NCBI GenBank assembly: GCA_934572325.1
Contig: CAKTKT010000048.1
Coordinates: 1-13,972 of the forward strand
Length of the DNA stretch: 13,972 bases
Direction of reading: 5' to 3'
Source of the DNA: an uncultured Oscillospiraceae bacterium
GTDB taxonomy: Bacteria; Bacillota; Clostridia; Oscillospirales; Oscillospiraceae
A program made the position numbers and the translations under genes. The notes under the pieces are model-generated. The model was given only the letters and a program-made list of their open reading frames with translations, was not told the DNA's origin and made no database searches. Positions 1-8,900 of this stretch are shown piece after piece. The first letter of the stretch is position 1, and each line of letters starts with the position of its first letter.

Positions 1-2436
<2,436 letters not shown>

Positions 2437-2497
2437 TCGGGTATATCTGAATATGTATGAAACGCGCTCCGCCACTGCCGGACGGTGCGCGTGACCG

Positions 2498-2535
2498 GAA
2501 CGCCATGTGGATAGTTGCCTATTTGCATGGCGTTC
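2498..2535 (+). repeat. 10-bp perfect inverted repeat between ppdK and the DUF362 gene
   Basis: GAACGCCATG (2498-2507) pairs perfectly with CATGGCGTTC (2526-2535). The 18-nt loop contains a further ATAG/CTAT pairing. No T-run follows, so this is not a standard intrinsic terminator. It could be a transcript-stabilising or processing hairpin at the end of the ppdK mRNA, or an operator before the next gene. Confidence 0.55.
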
Positions 2536-2584
2536 TGCCAATAAATGTCAAGCAATTATATAAGGAATAAGGAGGTAAACGCTT

Positions 2585-3448
2585 ATGAAACCGAAGGTGT
2601 ATTTTTCCCGCGAGATCACGCCCGAAAAGGTGGTCGAGCTGTATGACCGTCTCGGCAAGACGCTTTCCGGCAAGGTCGCCGTGAAGCTGCACTCCGGCGA
2701 GCGCGGCAACCAGAACTTCCTCGGTCCGGATATGTGGAAGCCGATGGTGGAGAAGGTCGGCGGCACGGCGGTCGAGTGCAACACCGCGTATGACGGCGCG
2801 CGCAACACCACCGAGCGGCACATCGCCCTCATGGCGGAGCACGGCTGGAGCGACAGCTTCACCGTTGACATTCTCGACGCGCAAGCGCCCGACATGGTGC
2901 TCGACATTCCCGACGGCAAAAGGATAAAGAAAAACTACGTCGGCAAAAACATGGCGAATTACGACTCCATGCTCGTCCTCTCGCACTTCAAGGGTCATCC
3001 CATGGGCGGCTACGGCGGCGCTCTCAAGCAGCTTGCCATCGGCTGCGCCTCGTCTCACGGCAAGGCGTACATCCACGGCGCGGGTGAGCCCGATAAGATA
3101 TGGACGGCGGATCACGACTCCTTCCTTGAAGCCATGGCGGACGCGGCAGCATCCGTCGTCAGGTATTTTAACGGCGGCATGGCGTTTATAAACGTCATGA
3201 TGAATATGTCCGTTGACTGCGACTGCTGCGCCGTGGCGGAGGATCCCTGCATGGAGGACATCGGCATCCTCGCCTCGCTCGACCCCGTCGCCGTGGATCA
3301 GGCGTGCATCGACCTTGTCTATGCCGCCGACGACCCCGGCAAGGCGCACTTCCTTGAGCGCGTGGAGAGCCGCAACGGCGTGTACACGATAGAGGCGGCG
3401 GCGGCGCTCGGCGTCGGCTCAAGAGAGTATGAGCTTGTGGAGATTTAA
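2585..3448 (+). CDS. DUF362 domain protein (COG2768-like) without a ferredoxin domain
   Basis: A 287-residue cytoplasmic protein of the DUF362 family, whose biochemical role is not established; many relatives are called Fe-S centre proteins. Family hallmarks seen are VKLHSGERGN near residue 35, SHFKGHPMGGYGGALKQLAI around 138-157 followed by GCASSHGK, and VDCDCCAVAEDPCMEDIG near 215, with SLDPVAVDQA after it. Many members carry a C-x2-C-x2-C-x3-C-P ferredoxin insert after the GCASSxGK segment. None is present here; only the CDCC cluster and one nearby Cys remain as possible metal ligands. The start at 2585 is set by an excellent Shine-Dalgarno AAGGAGGT (2569-2576). Only 21 bp separate it from the downstream isomerase, so the two are probably cotranscribed. 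Family assignment is good; function is unknown. Confidence 0.87.
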   Translation: MKPKVYFSREITPEKVVELYDRLGKTLSGKVAVKLHSGERGNQNFLGPDMWKPMVEKVGGTAVECNTAYDGARNTTERHIALMAEHGWSDSFTVDILDAQAPDMVLDIPDGKRIKKNYVGKNMANYDSMLVLSHFKGHPMGGYGGALKQLAIGCASSHGKAYIHGAGEPDKIWTADHDSFLEAMADAAASVVRYFNGGMAFINVMMNMSVDCDCCAVAEDPCMEDIGILASLDPVAVDQACIDLVYAADDPGKAHFLERVESRNGVYTIEAAAALGVGSREYELVEI

Positions 3449-3469
3449 AAGCGGAGAGTATAGAGTATT

Positions 3470-3934
3470 ATGAAGCTCGTCATAGGCAACGACCACGCGG
3501 CGGTTGAACTTAAAAATGAGATAAAGGCGCACCTGGAGCAGCGCGGGATCGAGGTCATCGACGTCGGCACGAACAGCACCGCCGGCTTCAACTATCCCGT
3601 CAGCGGCTACAGGGCGGCGAAGCTCGTCGCCTCCGGCGCGGCGGACGGGGGCGTGCTGATATGCGGCACGGGCGTGGGCATATCGCTCGCGGCGAACAAG
3701 GTGGACGGCATACGCGCCTGCGTGTGCAGCGAGACGACGACCGCCCGCCTGTCAAAGCAGCACAACAACGCCAATATGATATGCTTCGGCGCGCGCATCG
3801 TCGGCGCGGAGCTTGCCAGGGACATTGTTGACGCATGGCTCGACGCCGAGTTTCAGGGCGGTCGCCACGCAATGCGCGTCGGCATGATAACGGAGATAGA
3901 GCAGACCCAGCATCTCACCGCCGCAGAGGAATAA
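3470..3934 (+). CDS. rpiB: RpiB/LacA/LacB-family sugar-phosphate isomerase, probably ribose-5-phosphate isomerase B
   Basis: A 154-residue cytoplasmic aldose-ketose isomerase, expected to interconvert ribose 5-phosphate and ribulose 5-phosphate in the non-oxidative pentose phosphate pathway. It aligns throughout with RpiB: NDHA at residues 7-10, VIDVGT at 29-34, the catalytic-loop CGTGVGISLAANK with Cys65, QHNNANMICFGARIVG with His98, and GGRHAMRV near the C-terminus. Cys65 and His98 favour RpiB over LacA/LacB, which lack the His. One segment (NYPVSGYRAAK, 41-51) looks more like the LacB HYPIFG stretch than the usual RpiB DYPDYA/DYPHYA, so another phosphorylated aldose (for example an allose or galactose derivative) is possible. 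A modest purine-rich RBS (about 3453-3459) precedes the ATG. It is the last gene of the DUF362-rpiB unit, followed by a strong terminator. Confidence 0.9.
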   Translation: MKLVIGNDHAAVELKNEIKAHLEQRGIEVIDVGTNSTAGFNYPVSGYRAAKLVASGAADGGVLICGTGVGISLAANKVDGIRACVCSETTTARLSKQHNNANMICFGARIVGAELARDIVDAWLDAEFQGGRHAMRVGMITEIEQTQHLTAAEE

Positions 3935-3979
3935 AGGCAGGGGCTGTCTGAAAATACGGACAGCGAGAGCATACTCCGC

Positions 3980-4041
3980 AAAATACGGATAAAGTCGTGA
4001 AGCTCCGGTGGAGAACCGGAATTTCACGACTTTTTGTCTGG
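3980..4041 (+). repeat. 62-bp direct repeat, copy 1
   Basis: Identical to 4343-4404 except for three G/A changes, all in or beside the hairpin loop (4007, 4010, 4012). The repeat unit contains a complete terminator and ends in TTTTTGTCTGG. Both copies are preceded by a CTGTCT(G/C)AAAATACGGA-type sequence, although in copy 1 this stretch appears twice, at 3945-3962 and again at the copy start. It flanks the toxin-antitoxin-like module on the left. Confidence 0.9.
3991..4035 (+). terminator. Intrinsic terminator of the DUF362-rpiB unit (repeat copy 1)
   Basis: AAAGTCGTGAA (3991-4001) pairs perfectly with TTCACGACTTT (4023-4033). An inner TCCGG/CCGGA stem (4004-4008 / 4016-4020) extends it, and a run of five T ends it (4031-4035). 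It lies 56 bp after the rpiB stop. Confidence 0.85.
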
Positions 4042-4059
4042 TTTTCAAGAAATACTATC

Positions 4060-4088
4060 TTGAAAACCTTGTCGGTATATGTTATATT
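4060..4088 (+). promoter_or_regulatory. Sigma-A type promoter for the small-peptide mRNA
   Basis: -35 TTGAAA (4060-4065), exactly 17 bp spacer, -10 TATATT (4083-4088). Predicted transcription start is an A near 4095-4096, giving a leader of about 50 nt before the GTG start at 4147. Confidence 0.75.
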
Positions 4089-4122
4089 ATGCCTAAGCAA
4101 GGGGCGAGGCGGTTGTCAGCTA

Positions 4123-4141
4123 CACCACCCGAAAGGGGGTG
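4123..4141 (+). promoter_or_regulatory. Hairpin masking the Shine-Dalgarno of the small peptide
   Basis: CACC-A-CCC (4123-4130) pairs with GGGGGTG (4135-4141) through a GAAA tetraloop: seven base pairs with one bulged A. The 3' arm is the Shine-Dalgarno sequence (AAAGGGGGT, 4132-4140), so the folded leader would block ribosome access. Occluded ribosome binding sites are typical of type I toxin mRNAs. Confidence 0.6.
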
Positions 4142-4146
4142 AGCCA

Positions 4147-4230
4147 GTGCCGATTATCATTACGTTACATATCTTCGGATTTGTTATAACCGTGAGGATA
4201 AAAAAGCAGAACCGCCACTCTGCAAAGTGA
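4147..4230 (+). CDS. 27-residue hydrophobic peptide with basic tail, candidate type I toxin
   Basis: The GTG start at 4147 follows the strong Shine-Dalgarno AGGGGG by about seven bases. The product is a hydrophobic stretch (PIIITLHIFGFVITVRI, residues 2-18) followed by a polar basic tail, KKQNRHSAK. That is the size and layout of membrane-acting type I toxins such as the Fst and TxpA/BsrG groups, but I cannot place it in a named family from sequence alone. The stop codon falls inside the arms of a hairpin (4208-4237) that, read on the other strand, terminates a convergent antisense RNA. Near-consensus promoters face each other across the gene. The frame is open upstream to an ATG at 3997, but that start lies inside the terminator stem, before the promoter, so the short form is preferred. 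The identity as a peptide gene is inferred from context, not from a database match. Confidence 0.62.
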   Translation: MPIIITLHIFGFVITVRIKKQNRHSAK

Positions 4231-4297
4231 CGGTTCTATGACTACGGTCTAAATACCTGTTCTCTCAGAGCTGACGGTAACGTCATCGCCCCTTGTG
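4199..4297 (-). ncRNA. Convergent antisense RNA, candidate antitoxin of the small peptide
   Basis: Predicted from a promoter at 4304-4331 (start near 4297) to an intrinsic terminator at 4200-4237, about 99 nt. It is fully complementary to the last 10 or so codons and the 3' UTR of the peptide mRNA, an arrangement like TxpA/RatA and other Firmicutes type I systems. Its first bases repeat the 5' end of the sense RNA. It contains a possible 14-codon ORF starting ATG at 4288-4286 (MTLPSALREQVFRP), with AAGGGGCG directly before it but spaced too closely for a good start. Confidence 0.6.
4200..4237 (-). terminator. Intrinsic terminator of the antisense RNA
   Basis: Stem AGAACCG/CGGTTCT (4208-4214 / 4231-4237), one mismatch, then CACT/AGTG around a six-base loop. 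On the minus strand it is followed by GC and six U (complement of A at 4200-4205). On the plus strand no T-run follows, so the peptide mRNA would not end cleanly here and may run on to the terminator at 4354-4398. Confidence 0.8.
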
Positions 4298-4303
4298 GTT
4301 TTA

Positions 4304-4331
4304 ATATAACGCAAATATGAGAAAAAGTCAA
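4304..4331 (-). promoter_or_regulatory. Sigma-A type promoter for the antisense RNA
   Basis: Read on the minus strand: -35 TTGACT (4331-4326), 16-17 bp spacer, -10 TATATT (4309-4304). The -10 hexamer is the same as that of the opposing peptide promoter. Confidence 0.75.
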
Positions 4332-4342
4332 GTGCCTGTCTC

Positions 4343-4404
4343 AAAATACGGATAAAGTCGTGAAGCTCCGATGAAAAACCGGAATTTCACGACTTTTTGT
4401 CTGG
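4343..4404 (+). repeat. 62-bp direct repeat, copy 2
   Basis: Second copy of the 3980-4041 element, three substitutions apart and in the same orientation. Together they bracket the peptide/antisense module. Immediately right of it the sequence passes into another dispersed repeat fragment. Confidence 0.9.
4354..4398 (+). terminator. Hairpin terminator within repeat copy 2
   Basis: AAAGTCGTGAA (4354-4364) pairs with TTCACGACTTT (4386-4396), with T continuing to 4398. It can end plus-strand transcripts of the small-peptide module. Because the stem starts with AAA preceded by TAT, it may also serve weakly for the minus-strand LCP gene whose stop is at 4475. Confidence 0.75.
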
Positions 4405-4426
4405 CTGACGCGCACTTGTGCCGCTT

Positions 4427-4464
4427 GCGGCTGAAGCTGTCAGCCGCAGGCGACTGATGAGGTG
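4427..4464. repeat. Fragment of the dispersed palindromic repeat family
   Basis: The stretch 4434-4464 (AAGCTGTC...GACTGATGAGGTG) matches 13503-13532 and, inverted, 9389-9416, with one extra A. A GCGGCTG/CAGCCGC hairpin (4427-4433 / 4441-4447) forms at its left side. The ACGCGCACTTGTGCC just before it (about 4408-4422) recurs at about 9231-9245 with one change. Confidence 0.7.
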
Positions 4465-4474
4465 TCTGTCTCTG

Positions 4475-5509
4475 TCACCCCTCACCGTATAGAAACACGC
4501 GCAGGCGCTCGCTCTCGTAGCCGTAGTCGCAGCCGGTCACATCGTCGTCGTAGCCGTCGTGCATCCATATTCTGCTCCTGTCGGGGATGGTCATCTGCTG
4601 CGCCTGTGCGCCGATAAACCTCGGCGCGGCGAGCAGCAGCGCGGCGAGCTGCCGCGCGGAGAGATCCGTGTCGATATGCGGCAGCACCGCCGCCGCCACG
4701 TCGTCTATCTGCGTCAGACGCAGGCTCTTTGCCCGCGTCAGCACCGCCTGCACCGTCCTCCGCTGCCGCGCGGTGCGCTCCCAGTTGTCGTCGATGCGCC
4801 GCAGGCGGCACAGGCGCAGCGCCCCGTCTCCGTCGAGGTGGTTCATCCCCTCGGAGAACCATATCTGCGTGTACGTGTCCTCGGTCAGCGCGGCAGCCTC
4901 CTGCGCGGTCAGCTCCACGTCTATCCCGCCCAGCGCGTCTATGATCTCGCTGAAGCTGTCGAAGTCGAAGTGCACGTACCCCGCAATGTCCACGCGAAAG
5001 CAGTTGCGCACGCTGTCCGTTGTCAGCTCCGCCCCGCCGTAGGTGAACGAGTTTGTCAGCATCACGTCGCCGTGCCCCTGCCACGGCACGGCGGTGCTCC
5101 GCTCGAAGCTCACCAGCTTCACCCCGCCGCTTTCGCGGTCGAGCGAGCACAGCATCGTCACGTCGCCGCGCCCGAGGTCGTCCGAATCCGGCAGAAGCTC
5201 GTCCGTTCCGATGAGCAGGATGTTGATGATGCCGCCGCCCTCGTCCGCGCCCTCGCCGCCGTGCGCCGCCTCCGCGCCGAACAGCTTGGATATTGCGTCC
5301 TCGCGCCGCTTCGCCGCGTCGGCGAGCCTTGCCGCGCCGCCGCCCGCCGTCTGCGATGCGGCGGCTGATGGTGCGGCGGAGGGCGCGGCGGCGCTCTCCC
5401 GTGCGCTCCGCGCGGCGGCAGCGCCGTTGACCGCCGTGCACGCGATGGCGGACGCCAGCGCCGCTCCGGCGATGAGCCTTCTTATGCTAAAGCGTTTGAT
5501 GCTCCTCAC
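4475..5509 (-). CDS. LytR-CpsA-Psr (LCP) family cell-wall glycopolymer ligase-like protein
   Basis: A 344-residue protein with an N-terminal signal anchor (about residues 10-33), an Ala/Ser-rich linker, and an extracytoplasmic LCP domain from about residue 93. LCP enzymes transfer undecaprenyl-pyrophosphate-linked glycopolymers such as teichoic acids or capsule to peptidoglycan. Motifs seen are NILLIGTDE (96-104), RGDVTMLCSLDRESGGVKLVSF (114-135) and LDGDGALRLCRLRR through ERTARQR (225-250), which corresponds to the family's RxR...DxxRxxRQ signature. The usual SxPRDT segment reads SFERSTAV (134-141): the Arg is kept but the following Asp is Ser. The start is GTG (5509-5507) with only a poor RBS (CGGGA immediately before it), so the start is less certain than the family. 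The gene stands alone and diverges from the pilus locus. Confidence 0.85.
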   Translation of the reverse strand: MRSIKRFSIRRLIAGAALASAIACTAVNGAAAARSARESAAAPSAAPSAAASQTAGGGAARLADAAKRREDAISKLFGAEAAHGGEGADEGGGIINILLIGTDELLPDSDDLGRGDVTMLCSLDRESGGVKLVSFERSTAVPWQGHGDVMLTNSFTYGGAELTTDSVRNCFRVDIAGYVHFDFDSFSEIIDALGGIDVELTAQEAAALTEDTYTQIWFSEGMNHLDGDGALRLCRLRRIDDNWERTARQRRTVQAVLTRAKSLRLTQIDDVAAAVLPHIDTDLSARQLAALLLAAPRFIGAQAQQMTIPDRSRIWMHDGYDDDVTGCDYGYESERLRVFLYGEG

Positions 5510-5512
5510 TCC

Positions 5513-5539
5513 CGATAATTTTCATTCGGGATATTATCG
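5513..5539. promoter_or_regulatory. Inverted repeat just upstream of the LCP gene
   Basis: CGATAAT (5513-5519) and ATTATCG (5533-5539) are perfect 7-bp arms separated by 13 bp. A competing CCCGA/TCGGG pair lies inside (5511-5515 / 5526-5530). It sits immediately before the GTG start of the minus-strand LCP gene, in the presumed 5' leader, and could be an operator or leader hairpin. The CGATAAT core recurs at 5887-5893. Confidence 0.45.
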
Positions 5540-5765
5540 CCCAAACGCCCCGCTTGTATACGCCGCACACCGCGCACGGCTCGTTACCGCATCAAATATC
5601 TGATGAGTTGTTATGATTTCGCTCAAAAATGCACCCGAACGAAAGCGCCGGATTAAAACTGATTTCCAGCAAAGGCATAAGCACGGCGTTCAGAAAAGCC
5701 GCCGCTGCTGGAGTTTATTTGAAATACAGGTGAAAAACCGCACAAGAACACAAATAAAACGCTAA
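5540..5765. other. Non-coding part of the divergent intergenic region
   Basis: No plausible gene, RNA or strong repeat is visible. It must contain the LCP promoter (minus strand), but no hexamer pair stands out. GATAAT read on the minus strand (5539-5534 region) is the best -10 candidate, without a good -35. Confidence 0.4.
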
Positions 5766-5793
5766 TATCGTCAAAATAACGAAAAGATAGGGG

Positions 5794-5821
5794 TTGACAA
5801 AACTATTTTTGCGTATATAAT
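5794..5821 (+). promoter_or_regulatory. Near-consensus sigma-A promoter of the surface/pilus locus
   Basis: Perfect -35 TTGACA (5794-5799), 16-bp spacer, perfect -10 TATAAT (5816-5821). The start would be near 5828, leaving a leader of about 150 nt before the 1062-residue adhesin gene. Confidence 0.85.
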
Positions 5822-5849
5822 CTATAATTAAGCGAACTTTAACTCCCGC

Positions 5850-5866
5850 ATATATATATATATATA
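5850..5866. repeat. (AT)8 dinucleotide tract in the 5' leader
   Basis: Seventeen bases of uninterrupted alternating A/T between the promoter and the surface-protein start. It is a simple repeat able to change length by slippage. Confidence 0.9.
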
Positions 5867-5976
5867 GGTGGGCTTGTGCACATTGACGATAATATATCGT
5901 TAACGAAATGATGCGAAATACCCGGGATTATTTCCAGCACGATCTTACTTGAATATATACAAAACGCAGCGAGATA

Positions 5977-8900
5977 GTGATGTTATTTGACATGAAACAG
6001 AGTATTGACAGGCATAAACCGAATAAAATCGACCACGGCGGGGCGGCGCACGGCATAACCGGATGGAAATTTAAGCGCATCGTGCGGCTGGCGCTCGTGG
6101 CGCTCGTCCTCGTGTCGTCTCTGCTTGGCACGGCGGGCTTCGCGCTTCCCGCTCCGGCGTATGCCGACGGAGAGGTGCAGCCTCTGCCCGCGCCCACGGA
6201 AGAGCCGAGCCCTGCGCCCACGGCAGAGCCGAGCCCTATACCCACGGCGGAGCCGAGCCCTATACCCACGGCGGAGCCGAGCCCTATACCCACGGCGGAG
6301 CCGAGCCCCACGCCCACGGCGGAGCCGAGCCCCACACCCACGGCAGAGCCGAGCCCCACACCCACGGCAGAGCAGAGCCCCACGCCCGCGCCGGAGCAGA
6401 CCATCCCCGTGACGCTGTACATTTATGACGCGCGCGCCGAGGGCGGGCTTCTCATGCGGACGCTGGACGTGCCGTGCGGCGGCACTGTCGCGGCGCTGTT
6501 CGCCGGTGTGACCGTCACGCTGGGCGAGGAGAGCGTTGCGCTGAATACGCTGGACTGGTACATAATGCCGGATGAGGACGCGCCGCAGGAGAGCGCGGAG
6601 CAGGAGGACGCGGAGCAGCGGAAATATGACCTCGCCGCGCCCGTCACCGTGCCGCTTGCGCTCTATGCGCTGACGGCGCAGCCCGTGCTGTCCGTCCGCG
6701 CCGCGCCCGCCGATACGGCGGCGGCAAAAACCGTCAAATTCTATGTCGCATTAAACGGCGCGTGGACGGAGCTGACGGACAAGGCGACCACCGACAAATC
6801 GGCAAATTTTACAAACGGCGGTGAACGCTATTACATAACCGCGGCAGAGCTTGCGAGCGTCTACCATGCTTATGGCTTCACAGACGAATCGTACATTGGC
6901 GGGCTGTTCTTCCCGCACACGGACGACAACGACCGCAATAATATCTGGGCGAACGCCGCGCCGCAGCAAGACGCGGACGGCAACGGCTGGCTTATCCCCC
7001 TCGGCGAAACAAAACACAATCACGCTGACCGCCCGACCTACTATGTCTACTATACGCCGAACAATACGCCGAACAATACGGATGGACACACTTCATATTT
7101 TACTGCTTCCAAGGAAATTAACAATGACGCGCTCCTTGCCGACAACAGCCTTTACACCGTCAAGGTCAACGGCGGCGGCAAGACCGGCGATGCCACGCTC
7201 CCGCCGCCGCGCTACGTGCTCTCCGGCAACACGGCGATTGTCGAGGATCTCCCCGCGCTCGATGAAAGCGTGAGCTGGAAAGTGCTCGACCAAAGCGGCA
7301 ATGAGGTAACTGGCGTGACCGTCACCAAGAACGCCGACGGCATATCGACCGTCACCATCACGAACGTCAGAAAGCCGCTGACCGTCACGGCGATGGGGGA
7401 GAATGAGCTTGTCGTCGTCTACAACGCGGGCGTGGAGAAAGTGCAGATCAAAGACTTTGCCACTGACGCGCAGACCGTAACGCAAAACGGCGCGGTCAAA
7501 GGACAAGAGACATACCACGCTACAGCGTCCAATAACGCGCCCTATACGCTGCTCGCCCCCGACAGCGCCCGCGCCGCCGTGACCGCCGTGCAATACGGCA
7601 AGGCAAGAACGCTGTACTACAGCTTCAAGGGCTGGCGCGTCACCGCCGCTGACGGCAGCACGGTAACATTTCAGCCGAAAGACGTTCTCACGGGCGATCA
7701 GATAAATACATACCTCAACGGCGGCCTCGTCCTCACGCTGACCGCCGTATGGTCTCCGTTTGAGAGGAACACAGGCGGCACTGACCTTATCGCCACTGCC
7801 AACTTCTACGTCCACCTTGACTGCGAGGTCGCCGGCAATCTGGGCAGCGGCTGGCAACCCAACACGGGGGCGGGGAATTACTCCGGCGCTATATATTCCA
7901 CGCGCGTATTCGGCGAGGCGGAGAAGACTCCTGATAGCGACGGCTTCACGGTCGTTGCTGTGCCGAGTGACGCGCAGACCGCGGCGCAGACGGACGCGGA
8001 GATACGCGACGCCGTGAACAAACCGAAGCACGGCTTGAAGCTGGAGAGCTTTCCGACGGACGGGGAGATATTCGCCGCGCTGAAGGCGCAAAACGCGCAG
8101 ATACGGCTCAACGGGGAAACGCTCCCCGCCGGGAAACTGTCCGACGAGCACTTTACGATACGCTGGTACACGGCGAAGTACGTGAACTCCGACGGCTATC
8201 ATGTTGACGGCGTGCTCGTGGAGAAGGCGGCGCGCCTTGTCGTCAGCAAGACCTTCACCGGCGATAAGGACGTCATTGACGCGGTAAGGGGAAACGGCAG
8301 CTATAAAATAGAAGTCACGCATCAGGAAAAGACAGGCACGGTTAAGGACTACACCCTTGTCCTCAAGCCGAAAGACGATTCTGCGCTTGCCCAAGGCGAA
8401 ACGGGCTACGCTGACTATAAAGAAGAGAATGGCACATATAAATACACGTGGGTGCTCGCGGGCTATCAGAACCGGCAATACACCGTCAGGGAGAGCGGGT
8501 GCGAAGTGCCCGACGCCTATAAGGACAAATATTCCCACACCGCGCGCTATTCCGTCCTGAACCCCTATACGCCCAACGGCAGCACCCCCGCCGATAATGC
8601 GCCCTACCCTGCCGAGGGCGTGATCGTCACCGTCACCTCCTACGCCAAGGACATTCCTGATGATAAGGTTCAGACTGTCGCGCTGAGGAGTGTTTACGAG
8701 AGGGCAGCCGCGCTCACCCTGCGCGCGCAGAGCGGCACGGGGGATAGCGGTACGCCCATCTCCGGCGCAAAGTTCACGCTCTATTCCGATAAGGCGTGTA
8801 CCCAAGCGATAGGCGACCCCTCGACCACGGACGCGAAAGGCGAGGTAAGGCTCTCCCCGCTCACCGACGGCGAGTATTATCTCAAGGAGACCGCCGCCCC

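Larger units (their letters stand above)
4098..4296. repeat. Inverted repeat joining the 5' ends of the sense and antisense RNAs
   Basis: CAAGGGGCGA (4098-4107) is the exact reverse complement of TCGCCCCTTG (4287-4296), and TCAGCT (4116-4121) of AGCTGA (4270-4275). The left arm is the presumed 5' end of the peptide mRNA and the right arm is the 5' end of the antisense RNA. Both RNAs would therefore begin with nearly the same sequence. A sense transcript reading past 4296 could pair its own 5' and 3' regions over about 16 bp. Confidence 0.75.
5766..5903. promoter_or_regulatory. Three copies of a 9-bp motif around the surface-protein promoter
   Basis: TATCGTCAA (5766-5774) is the exact reverse complement of TTGACGATA (5883-5891). 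A third copy with one change, TATCGTTAA (5895-5903), faces the second across ATA, so the last two form a 9-bp-arm palindrome. One site lies upstream of the promoter at 5794-5821 and the palindrome lies in its 5' leader. This is the layout expected of operator sites, and DNA looping between them is possible. The regulator is not identified. Confidence 0.5.

Noticed and set aside
3997..4230. A 77-codon plus-strand frame ending with the small peptide
   Set aside because: Its ATG lies inside the rpiB terminator stem and upstream of the promoter at 4060-4088. The strong SD and GTG at 4147 give a better start.
4559..5368. Plus-strand frame of 269 codons opposite the LCP gene
   Set aside because: Low-complexity Arg/His/Ala-rich product; the minus strand has clear LCP motifs.
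6202..6393. CRISPR-like periodic repeat
   Set aside because: The 24-bp units are contiguous without spacers and encode an in-frame proline-rich octapeptide after a signal peptide.
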